Positions 1-6,249 of a stretch of 9,470 bases of DNA are shown in pieces; the stretch's first letter is position 1, and each line of letters opens with the position of its first letter. The notes below the pieces were generated by a model. It was not told the DNA's origin and made no database searches. It saw only the letters and a program-made list of their open reading frames with translations. This stretch comes from JADJPL01 sp964607915 (GTDB lineage Bacteria; Bacteroidota; Bacteroidia; Chitinophagales; Saprospiraceae): NCBI GenBank assembly GCA_964607915.1, contig CAZSMU010000144.1, positions 1 through 9,470 on the forward strand, written 5' to 3'. The translations under genes were made by a program, and so were the position numbers.

Positions 1-362
1 CACTCCTGTTCATCCCAGGGAATGGGGCTTACGTCGTCGTGGTTCAACACGCGGGTGGTTTCCCGGTCTATGCGCAGGATGAGGCCACAGGCGGGATCCG
101 GGCAGGTGACGCGCGCATCGGTCTCCATCCAGTCGGCAGGGTGGTTGCGGCGTTGTTTGGCGGGCAACAGCGGGATAGCCGATTGGAGCGCATACAAGCA
201 AAAATCCGTCTCTGCGGGCAGGGATAATTTGCCTCCGCGCAGATAAAAACAGTCTCCGACGTGCATATTGCAGGTACAATGCCCGTTGATTTGCTCTACT
301 ACAATACGCAGGTCGTACAATTCGAACTGGTCGGGGCGCAAGGCAGGTGGTTGCTCGCTCAT
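1..362 (-). CDS. TIGR04076 family protein, 3' end cut by window edge
   Basis: The first 120 codons are visible. They read MSEQPPALRPDQFELYDLRI and continue without a stop to the window edge, so the C-terminus is missing. The pattern of a short beta-rich start (YDLRIVVEQI), a CxC pair, GD-F-LRGGKLSLP, CLYALQSAIPLLPAKQR and then VTCPDP-CGLILRI matches my recollection of the TIGR04076 family, a small family of unknown biochemical role. Cysteines fall at 29, 31, 38, 55, 87 and 92; several could bind a metal or form a redox pair, but that is inference. There is no signal peptide or membrane segment, so it is probably cytoplasmic. The ATG overlaps the stop of the antiporter gene by four bases (ATGA, 359-362), which fixes the start and implies translational coupling as the third gene of the operon. 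Family assignment is fairly sure; function is unknown. Confidence 0.8.
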   Translation of the reverse strand, partial: MSEQPPALRPDQFELYDLRIVVEQINGHCTCNMHVGDCFYLRGGKLSLPAETDFCLYALQSAIPLLPAKQRRNHPADWMETDARVTCPDPACGLILRIDRETTRVLNHDDVSPIPWDEQE

Positions 363-1738
363 AATTTATTTTTTTTCCACAAAAGGGTTCCGATGGTCAT
401 AGCTGCCAGGCCCCAGGCGATAAAGTTATGGAGGCCTGTCTGCAGCGGCGCTACCGGGTCGAGGCCAAAGGGTTCACCGCTGCCCGTCGTGTTGGCCATG
501 AGGATAACGGGGATAAAATAGGGCAGCAGGAAGGGAAACACACAGACGACAAGGCTCAGGAGGTTGGCTCTGCGGATGGGGCCAACACCCTGCTGTGCGC
601 CGGTTTTACGGGCAAATTCGGCGACCATGAGGATAGCCACAATACTGTGCGTCGTGAGCAGCACCGCAGCGCTGCCGGCGGCGGCAATCCAGCCTTCTGC
701 CTGACGCGGGCTGTGGCTGTGCCGCGCTGCCCAGGCGACCAGCCGTCCTATGAGGCCACCGGCTTTCAGGGTTTCTACGAGCCCCATGAGCAGGATGGTG
801 AAAAAGCTGATGCCGGTCGCGCGGTTGATGCCCTCGATGACAAAGCTCTGGGCCCTGAAATTTTCCAGGTCCAGCGACAGGATTTTGGCGGGGGGGAGCA
901 GTCCGAGTGCCCAACCCAGGAGTACCCCTCCCAAAAGTCCTAGCAAGAGGCCGTGTAACAAGTGTTTTCCCTTTAGGAAAAGCACTACAATGAGGATGGG
1001 AATGAGGAGCATGGGCAATCCCGCGGGGTTGCCGGTCAGTTCTTCGCCGGGGCTTGCCGAAGCAGTGCGCACCCGCCCCATAAAGTAGTATAAAGGCAAG
1101 GCGATAAGGGCGATAGGCAGGATGTAGCGCAGGCGGCTGCGCACGGCGGGGCCGATTTCGGCTTCCTGGCTGAGGGCGCTGGCGATGGTCGTATCGGAGA
1201 TAGGGGCGAAAAAGTCTCCAAAGGTGGCCCCGGCGAGGATAGCCCCGGCCAAAAGGGGCAGATCGGCTCCCAGAAGGCCGCCTGCCGGATACAGCAGGGG
1301 GCCGCCAATCAGGATGGTGGCAAAACTGGATCCCGTAGAGAGAGAAATGAGGCAACATATCGCAAAGGCGGCAGCGGTAAACCCGGCTGCCGAGAGCTGG
1401 AGCTGTCCTGCTGCCCAGAGCAGAGCGTTCACAAAGCCCGTCTCCGACATGAGCACACCGATAGTAGAGGCCAGCATCCAGGCCGAGAGCATCACCATGA
1501 CGATGGGTTGTGCCATGCCGTTGATCACGGTCTCGCTGAAGGCCTTGCGGTCTTTTGCCAGCAACAAACCAGCGGTGAGGGCTGCCAGCAGGACCGGCCA
1601 GAAGCCGCGTTCGTCCGGGGCACCGGAGAGGGCGATGGCGATTACGCCCCCTGCGAAAAGCCCAAAGGGCAGCAAGGCGCCGACGGTTCCTCCATAGAAC
1701 TGCAGCAGCGGCGTATCGGGGGTCTCTGTCCTGGTCAT
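359..1738 (-). CDS. Na+/H+ antiporter, NhaC family
   Basis: This is a 459-residue integral membrane protein, predicted to exchange sodium for protons across the inner membrane and so help control pH and sodium. Hydrophobic segments run through nearly the whole chain, roughly ten to twelve, starting near residues 20-38 and ending near 437-453. The family hallmark is at residues 170-187, GATFGDFFAPISDTTIAS, matching the conserved G-x-x-x-GD-x-x-(S/A)P-(I/L)SDTT motif of NhaC (Pfam PF03553). A second conserved stretch, TGSSFAT, is at 135-141. Length fits the family. The start ATG overlaps the stop of the aldo/keto reductase gene (ATGA, 1735-1738) and the stop overlaps the start of the next gene in the same way, so all three are probably made from one mRNA. 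The exact substrate is not proved: NhaC relatives include malate-lactate and other organic-acid exchangers. Confidence 0.9.
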   Translation of the reverse strand: MTRTETPDTPLLQFYGGTVGALLPFGLFAGGVIAIALSGAPDERGFWPVLLAALTAGLLLAKDRKAFSETVINGMAQPIVMVMLSAWMLASTIGVLMSETGFVNALLWAAGQLQLSAAGFTAAAFAICCLISLSTGSSFATILIGGPLLYPAGGLLGADLPLLAGAILAGATFGDFFAPISDTTIASALSQEAEIGPAVRSRLRYILPIALIALPLYYFMGRVRTASASPGEELTGNPAGLPMLLIPILIVVLFLKGKHLLHGLLLGLLGGVLLGWALGLLPPAKILSLDLENFRAQSFVIEGINRATGISFFTILLMGLVETLKAGGLIGRLVAWAARHSHSPRQAEGWIAAAGSAAVLLTTHSIVAILMVAEFARKTGAQQGVGPIRRANLLSLVVCVFPFLLPYFIPVILMANTTGSGEPFGLDPVAPLQTGLHNFIAWGLAAMTIGTLLWKKNKL

Positions 1739-2793
1739 GGGCGAGCGGCCGTTTGTCCGTTGAGGTTGTAGCGCATGATTGCGCCATGACGGCCATTTTT
1801 ATCGCGCTCCAGCGCATATACCGGCCCGTCGGGGCCTTGCGAACGCGCCGTCACCTGCGCGATAGCGGCCAAATCGGCTTCATCGAGGGCGAGGGCGTCT
1901 ATTTGCCGAAGCCGGGCCAGGTGGCGGCGGTTCCGGGCACCGATGATGACCCCGCCCACCTGTGGTTTTTGCAGGATATAGCGCGCTGCCACTTCTGCAA
2001 TCCCGACACCGTGGCGCCCTGCTATGCGGTGAAGGGTGGCCAGCAGTTCCTGGAAGCGCTCATAGCCTCCGTATTCTTCGATGATGAGGCGATATTTGGT
2101 GAGGGAGCGGTTCTCCAGCGGCTCCTCCGGGGGCGGAGCGCCCAGGTAGCGGTCGCTCAGGAAACCGCCGGCGATGACGCCGTAGCAGAGGTAGGCGAAG
2201 CCCGCCTCACGGGCGAGTGCGGTCATATCGCGTTCCGGGCGGTGGTCCAGCGCGGAGTACTGCACCTGGTTGGCGAGGATGGGTACGCCGGCATCGAGGA
2301 TTTCCTGCAGATGGGCGGCATCGAAGTTGGTCACCCCGATATGGCGGATTTTCCCTGCCTGTCGGAGTTCGTGCAGGTGTACCGCCGTTTCGACATAGCG
2401 GGGAAACCGATAATCCCACCACGCGAACTGCACGAGGTCGAGTTGTTCTACCCCCAGCCTTTGCAGGGAACGGTCTATGATGGCTTCTGTATCTCTTTTG
2501 CTCAGGGTAGCCAGCGCGTCGTAATCGGGCACGTATTTGGTGTGGATTTGCACCGCAGGCAGGTTGCCAGAGGCGAAGGCGTCGCGTTCTTCGCGCAAAA
2601 ATTTGCCGATCAAGTCTTCAACGCCGGTATAGATATCGGCACAGTCAAAAGTAGTGATGCCCGCCTCCACAAAAGCGCGCATATCGGCGATGGCCTCCGC
2701 CTCATCCACCGGGCCATGGCCGCCAGCCAGGTGCCAGCCGCCTTTGAGGACGCGGGAAATAGAGTAATCGGGTGCGAGGGTGATGCGTTCCAT
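1735..2793 (-). CDS. Aldo/keto reductase-like protein lacking the catalytic His
   Basis: This is a 352-residue TIM-barrel protein of the aldo/keto reductase superfamily, which normally uses NADPH to reduce aldehydes and ketones. Landmarks in order: FDCADIY at 49-55, giving the catalytic Asp50 and Tyr55; HTKY at 84-87, giving Lys86; LDLVQFAWWDY at 118-128; GKIRHIGVTNF at 147-157; NQVQYS at 175-180; and GVIIGARNRRHL at 281-292, the phosphate-binding part of the NADPH site. The fourth catalytic residue, a His in the DxxxxHW strand, is Ala124 here (codon GCG on the coding strand). I recall FHWWDY in related sequences, so this looks like a true substitution. Reduced or altered chemistry is inferred. 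There is no signal peptide, so it is likely cytoplasmic. It is the first gene of the three-gene operon, with a possible promoter about 30 bases upstream. The substrate is unknown. Confidence 0.88.
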   Translation of the reverse strand: MERITLAPDYSISRVLKGGWHLAGGHGPVDEAEAIADMRAFVEAGITTFDCADIYTGVEDLIGKFLREERDAFASGNLPAVQIHTKYVPDYDALATLSKRDTEAIIDRSLQRLGVEQLDLVQFAWWDYRFPRYVETAVHLHELRQAGKIRHIGVTNFDAAHLQEILDAGVPILANQVQYSALDHRPERDMTALAREAGFAYLCYGVIAGGFLSDRYLGAPPPEEPLENRSLTKYRLIIEEYGGYERFQELLATLHRIAGRHGVGIAEVAARYILQKPQVGGVIIGARNRRHLARLRQIDALALDEADLAAIAQVTARSQGPDGPVYALERDKNGRHGAIMRYNLNGQTAARP

Positions 2794-2824
2794 GGCCTTG
2801 TTTTGTTAGCGAGAGGTCAAGTGT

Positions 2825-2832
2825 CAAAAATA
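2825..2832 (-). promoter_or_regulatory. Possible Bacteroidota -7 element for the three-gene operon
   Basis: Read on the minus strand these bases are TATTTTTG, an exact fit to the Bacteroidota primary sigma factor -7 consensus TAnnTTTG. Transcription would begin about six bases downstream, leaving a leader of roughly 25 bases before the ATG at 2793. I find no TTG at the expected -33 distance, so half of the promoter is missing or weak. The 74-base gap (2794-2867) is otherwise plain, with a T-rich run on the minus strand. Confidence 0.33.
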
Positions 2833-2867
2833 AGAAAAAAGGCGGCTGTACTCCATGTTTTTCTACC

Positions 2868-4298
2868 TCACCACACGAACGTACCCACATTGCCCGGGTT
2901 GAGCGTTGCGACAAAGCGCCCGCTGCCGGACTCTACGTTGAAAGAAACAGGGTCGGCCCCGTCGTTGAGGGCGATCAGCACTTTTTTACCTTCGGGCGTC
3001 TGGAACGCCACATTGGGGAATTCCGTCCACTGGTTGCTGGCGATCCGCCGGGAGCCAGGAGGTACAAAGCGGGCTGCGTGGGCGATGATGTAGTAGCTCA
3101 CGTTCCGGCTGTATGCAGATCCATCTATGGTGAGGGCGCCTTTGCATTCCGTACAGCCTCCCGGGGTGTGCGGATTGTACTGCGGGTCATTGGCCAGGTT
3201 CCATTCCAGGACGACCCGGCTCCAGTTGCGCGTGGTTCCGATGATTACGTTGCGGATATGCCACCTGAGATCTCCTCCAAAGTCTCCCTTGGCCCCTGTC
3301 CACTGCTCGGTAAAGTAGAGGCTTTTGTCGGGATGGGCATCGTGTACCAGCGACATGGCCTGTGCCTCCCCTGCGTACAGATGGAAGGCGCTGCCCTCGA
3401 TAAAGCGCTTCGCCTCGGGATCATTGAGGATAGCAATCGGGTACTGGGGATTATCGCAGTTGTGGTCCCAGATAATGATTTTAGTAGAAAGGCCAGCTGC
3501 CCGGATAGCCGGTCCGAGGTGTTTTTTGACAAAATCGGCTTGCTGGGAGGCCGACATGAGCATGCTGGGATTGTTGCCGCCATGCTGGGGCTCGTTTTGG
3601 ATGGTGATGGCCCCGACCTCCAGGCCCAGGCCCTGCATGGCCTGGAGATAGCGCACGAAGTAGCGTGCATACACGGCATAGCAGGAAGGCAGGAGCTGCC
3701 CCCCTTTACTGCTTTTGTTGTCCTTCATCCACGCCGGTGGGCTCCAGGGCGAACCCATGAGGGCAAGCCCGGGGTTGATGGCCCGGATTTCGCGCAGCAG
3801 CGGAATCAGATACGAGGTATCCGGCCCCAGACTGAACTTTTTCAGCTCGACATCGCTTTCCCCTGGTTTCAGGTCGTTGTAGCTAAACACGAAAGGGTCT
3901 AGGTCCGATGCGCCGATGCTGATGCGCAGGTAGCTGATTCCGAGACTTCCATCGCCCTTTCCGAACAACTCTTCCAAAAGGGGGGCACGTACTTTGGCAT
4001 CCATTTGCATCAGCAAGCGGGCACTGCCGCCAGTCAGGGTGTAGCCAAAGCCCTCCATGGTCTGGTATGTGGTTGAAGAATCCACCTGTATGGTCTGGAA
4101 CCGCGCATCGGCGTTGTCAACCAAGGGCAGCGATTTGCCGTAGAGCAGGTTTGCTTTGTCGGGCGACGAAATCCATACCCGGACAGGATGCGTTCCTTCC
4201 ACCCGGCCAAAATCAGTTTCTCCTCCAAAATTGCTTTCCGGGGGGGTACATTCCCAAATCAAATGCGCCAAAAACAGAAAGACAAAGCTTGTTTTCAT
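2868..4298 (-). CDS. GH30 family glycoside hydrolase (glucosylceramidase / beta-1,6-glucanase type), exported
   Basis: A retaining glycosidase of 476 residues when started at the ATG at 4298. The N-terminus MKTSFVFLFLAHLIWEC is a short hydrophobic export signal, with Cys17 a possible lipid attachment site. The sequence before Cys (LIWE) is a poor lipobox, so plain secretion is also possible. Family marks: MEGFGYTLTGGSA at 81-93, SPWSPPAWMK at 183-192, the acid/base Glu236 in TIQNEPQ, and the nucleophile Glu331 in YFTEQW. The C-terminus (GRFVATLNPGNVGTFVW) matches the beta-sandwich that closes GH30 enzymes. GH30 members act on glucosylceramide, beta-1,6-glucan, xylan or related glycans; I cannot choose between them. 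The reading frame stays open upstream to an ATG at 4424. I reject that start because it overlaps the previous gene, runs through a small insertion, and buries the signal peptide. Confidence 0.88.
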   Translation of the reverse strand: MKTSFVFLFLAHLIWECTPPESNFGGETDFGRVEGTHPVRVWISSPDKANLLYGKSLPLVDNADARFQTIQVDSSTTYQTMEGFGYTLTGGSARLLMQMDAKVRAPLLEELFGKGDGSLGISYLRISIGASDLDPFVFSYNDLKPGESDVELKKFSLGPDTSYLIPLLREIRAINPGLALMGSPWSPPAWMKDNKSSKGGQLLPSCYAVYARYFVRYLQAMQGLGLEVGAITIQNEPQHGGNNPSMLMSASQQADFVKKHLGPAIRAAGLSTKIIIWDHNCDNPQYPIAILNDPEAKRFIEGSAFHLYAGEAQAMSLVHDAHPDKSLYFTEQWTGAKGDFGGDLRWHIRNVIIGTTRNWSRVVLEWNLANDPQYNPHTPGGCTECKGALTIDGSAYSRNVSYYIIAHAARFVPPGSRRIASNQWTEFPNVAFQTPEGKKVLIALNDGADPVSFNVESGSGRFVATLNPGNVGTFVW

Positions 4299-4303
4299 CC
4301 GGT

Positions 4304-4365
4304 CTATTGATAGGCATGGTTGCAAGAAGAATCCTCGCCGACCCCTCGCAACCATGCTATTGATA
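4304..4365. repeat. Miniature palindromic insertion flanked by a 9-bp direct repeat
   Basis: The 9-mer CTATTGATA occurs at 4304-4312 and again at 4357-4365. Between them lie 44 bp (4313-4356) whose ends are inverted: GCATGGTTGC at 4314-4323 pairs perfectly with GCAACCATGC at 4348-4357, around a 24-base middle. By my count the 44 bp are 26 of 44 G or C, richer than the adjoining AT-rich gene. This layout is what a small non-coding transposable element with a 9-bp target duplication would leave. On the minus strand each direct repeat reads TATCAATAG, and the right copy supplies the last two sense codons and stop of the DUF262 gene. Removing one copy plus the element would leave only five bases between that stop and the GH30 ATG. 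The element can also fold as a 10-bp hairpin in the mRNA. No transposase is nearby, so its origin is inferred. Confidence 0.6.
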
Positions 4366-6027
4366 ATTGATTTTCCATATTGCAAGGGCTTGATTGGCCA
4401 ATTCCCTTTGTCGGGCAAGTACATATTTGGGCGTCCAATATTCAGAAGGTATTGTTTGAGTAGATAATCGGTAATTCGAACTTTGATAGATTAATTTTTT
4501 TTCATCAAAATTTTTTCTGTCGGCTTCCCGGTTTTTATTTGCCTCCAGAAGGGTGAAGTTTCCAATTCGGTAAACATACTGGTCAATATCAACTCCCTGG
4601 AAATTTAGTGCCCACTCCTCCGTTGGGCTCTCCGGTAAGATATGTTCGACGGACAACTGTTTTGAATCCAAATCAGGTTCGTTACCGCCGTATTGAACTT
4701 CGAGTTTGCCGAGTATGTATTTTACCAATCCATTGTATTTTTGGGTATTGATGATTTTATGGGAAAAATCGTTTTTGAAGCTATCGTCATCCAGATACGC
4801 TTCCTTTAAAAATGTATTGAATAGCACTCTGGCGGATTTAATCTCCCCTTTGAAAATGGAAGCGGAAGCCTTGCCGTAAATACGTTCTAATTCATTGGGG
4901 TTTTGGCCGCCAATAGTGTGGTATCGGAAGGATATGGTTATAATATTTCTGAGTAATTTATTGAACTCGGCCTCTGTCCACCTGGTTTTGGCCATCATCA
5001 GCAACGGGTAACATTGGCTTACTCCCAAAATATTCAAATCTTCAATCATTTTTGATTGCTCACTCGTCCAGATTTCGCTTTGCGGGGTTTCTAAAGCGAC
5101 ATATATACTTACACTATTATCTAAATCATTCAGTAAATGAATGGCATCTGATTGCTTTTGTACGGCGTTTTTGATAGTTTTAAACAATGTGGATTTCCGT
5201 TCACCCGGGTAGTAACGAGCATTCCAGAAGTGCCTAAGATAAGTGGTCACATCCGTTTTGCCCAGTATATCGTTGATGCGATGCCATTTTTTTTCTTCCT
5301 GCGTGATAGAGCCTGCGTTGGGGGTGTAGATGATCGAAAACAAAAAATTCTTTAGTAAATCTGCTGTTGATAATTTAACTCCTCTTGCATTCAGGGTTTC
5401 GAAGACCTTGAACGCATTTAAATCATCTTTAACCGTGATGGAGGTGAAGAATAATTTCAGGTCTATTTTGCTTAAAATAAACTCGGTTACAGATTGGGTA
5501 CTCTCATTTTTGAATTGTTCTGAAAACTGTTTTAAAAAGTATTTATACGCCTCGATCAGTTTTTTTTCGGATGGCTTCAGTCCTACCGTATTTTGTGGCA
5601 AATCAAGTTGCATCAATTTACCGCCATAGATATACTCGTTGTTGTAGTTCAGTTTTAATTTCGGTATCTCAATTTGTCGTACTAAGTCCCGGCTGCTCAG
5701 ATAGGATTTTTTTAAATCCTCTGCTCTTTTAGCATCTCCTCTTCCGTTCAAGTATTGTACAGCCGCTAAAATCAGCAAACTGATGGTGGTTATCCTTTGC
5801 TGCCCATCTATAATGATTGATTTTTTGGGTTCCCGGGTTTCCTGTAAAACCAGATATCCCATGTAATGGTCGCCCTCCTCGTCAATTCCCAGCACGTCGA
5901 GCCACAAGTCCTCCCACTCTTCTTTACCCCAGCTGTAATCGCGCTGAAAAGGAGGTACTACGTATGTTCTACCATTTCCGCACAGTTCTCCAAAGGTAGG
6001 CTGCGCCTGTTTTAGCAATGTTGACAT
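4357..6027 (-). CDS. DUF262-DUF1524 (GmrSD-type) restriction/defence protein
   Basis: A 556-residue single-chain protein with the two domains of GmrSD type IV restriction enzymes, which cut DNA carrying modified bases such as glucosylated hydroxymethylcytosine. The N-terminal DUF262 (GmrS-like) part shows VPPFQRDYSW at 24-33 and DGQQRITT at 74-81, the motif linked to NTP binding and hydrolysis, then VFETLNARGVKLSTADLLKN at 208-227. The C-terminal DUF1524 (GmrD-like, His-Me finger/HNH nuclease) part shows VEHILPE at 460-466 with His462, then YRIGNFTLLEANKNREADR at 486-504 with Asn490 and Asn497. Both catalytic centres look intact. No signal peptide is present, so it acts in the cytoplasm. The gene is markedly AT-rich, with many A and T runs, unlike every neighbour, which suggests recent acquisition. 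No methylase or other defence gene is visible beside it. The modified base recognised cannot be read from sequence. Confidence 0.88.
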   Translation of the reverse strand: MSTLLKQAQPTFGELCGNGRTYVVPPFQRDYSWGKEEWEDLWLDVLGIDEEGDHYMGYLVLQETREPKKSIIIDGQQRITTISLLILAAVQYLNGRGDAKRAEDLKKSYLSSRDLVRQIEIPKLKLNYNNEYIYGGKLMQLDLPQNTVGLKPSEKKLIEAYKYFLKQFSEQFKNESTQSVTEFILSKIDLKLFFTSITVKDDLNAFKVFETLNARGVKLSTADLLKNFLFSIIYTPNAGSITQEEKKWHRINDILGKTDVTTYLRHFWNARYYPGERKSTLFKTIKNAVQKQSDAIHLLNDLDNSVSIYVALETPQSEIWTSEQSKMIEDLNILGVSQCYPLLMMAKTRWTEAEFNKLLRNIITISFRYHTIGGQNPNELERIYGKASASIFKGEIKSARVLFNTFLKEAYLDDDSFKNDFSHKIINTQKYNGLVKYILGKLEVQYGGNEPDLDSKQLSVEHILPESPTEEWALNFQGVDIDQYVYRIGNFTLLEANKNREADRKNFDEKKLIYQSSNYRLSTQTIPSEYWTPKYVLARQRELANQALAIWKINYQ

Positions 6028-6110
6028 GTGGTTTTGCCCTTGATCTTTGAACCGGCAGCAGGATTTTTATGCGAAAGCGCCGTACAACCGTCCCTGATGC
6101 CAGAACCGGA

Positions 6111-6141
6111 TAAAGATAGACGTTCTGCCTGAGAATTTCAA
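6111..6141 (-). promoter_or_regulatory. Possible promoter of the DUF262-DUF1524 gene
   Basis: On the minus strand, TTG (6141-6139) is followed after 20 bases by TATCTTTA (6118-6111). This resembles the Bacteroidota pattern TTG, about 20 bases, TAnnTTTG, with one mismatch at the last position. It would start RNA near 6104 and leave a leader of roughly 75 bases ahead of the ATG at 6027. The match is short and could be chance. Confidence 0.33.
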
Positions 6142-6155
6142 GATGAATGGGTGCT

Positions 6156-6185
6156 TTGTAGTGCAGACTTTTAGGGGTTCAACGC
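6156..6185. repeat. Possible decayed copy related to the neighbouring palindrome
   Basis: Read on the plus strand, this stretch carries TTGTAG, TGC, CTTTT and CAACGC in that order. The same words occur in the same order inside the perfect palindrome 6202-6246, although here the central G-run and C-run no longer pair. It may be an eroded copy of the same element. The words are short and the alignment needs gaps, so this is tentative. Confidence 0.2.
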
Positions 6186-6201
6186 CTCTTTGTCGTATAG
6201 G

Positions 6202-6246
6202 CTTGCGTTGTAGGGGGAAAAGTGCCTTTTCCCCCTACAACGCAAG
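6202..6246 (-). repeat. Perfect 21-bp inverted repeat with 3-nt loop after the tricorn gene
   Basis: The arms 6202-6222 and 6226-6246 are exact reverse complements, separated by only three bases (TGC on the plus strand). The core is a run of five G followed by AAAAG, mirrored by CTTTT and five C. In the tricorn mRNA the stem begins three bases after the TAG stop (6252-6250), so it would fold into a very stable hairpin capping the 3' end. No U-run follows on the minus strand, so it is not a textbook intrinsic terminator. It may act as a terminator without U-tract, a decay barrier, or be an inserted palindromic element. An outer pair, GCCTCTT (6184-6190) with AAGAGGC (6244-6250), could form a competing fold. 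The rest of the gap 6028-6249 holds no gene that I can support. Confidence 0.75.
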
Positions 6247-6249
6247 AGG

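Noticed and set aside
606..1817. Minus-strand frame of 403 codons overlapping the antiporter gene
   Set aside because: It is Arg/Pro-rich, as expected from an out-of-frame reading of GC-rich DNA, and the antiporter frame carries the conserved membrane motifs.
2833..2866. T-rich run on the minus strand after the GH30 gene, considered as an intrinsic terminator
   Set aside because: The only stem available before the T-run is a short A/T pairing around a long loop, too weak to call a terminator.
1753..3093. Long plus-strand open frame of 446 codons opposite the aldo/keto reductase gene
   Set aside because: It runs antisense to a clear family member, spans an intergenic gap and part of the GH30 gene, and its product shows no recognisable domain. 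High-GC coding sequence often leaves open antisense frames.
2868..4424. Longer GH30 start at 4424, or at the ATG at 4355
   Set aside because: Both starts precede the real export signal and read through the palindromic insertion. The 4424 start also overlaps the DUF262 gene. The ATG at 4298 puts the hydrophobic signal at the N-terminus.
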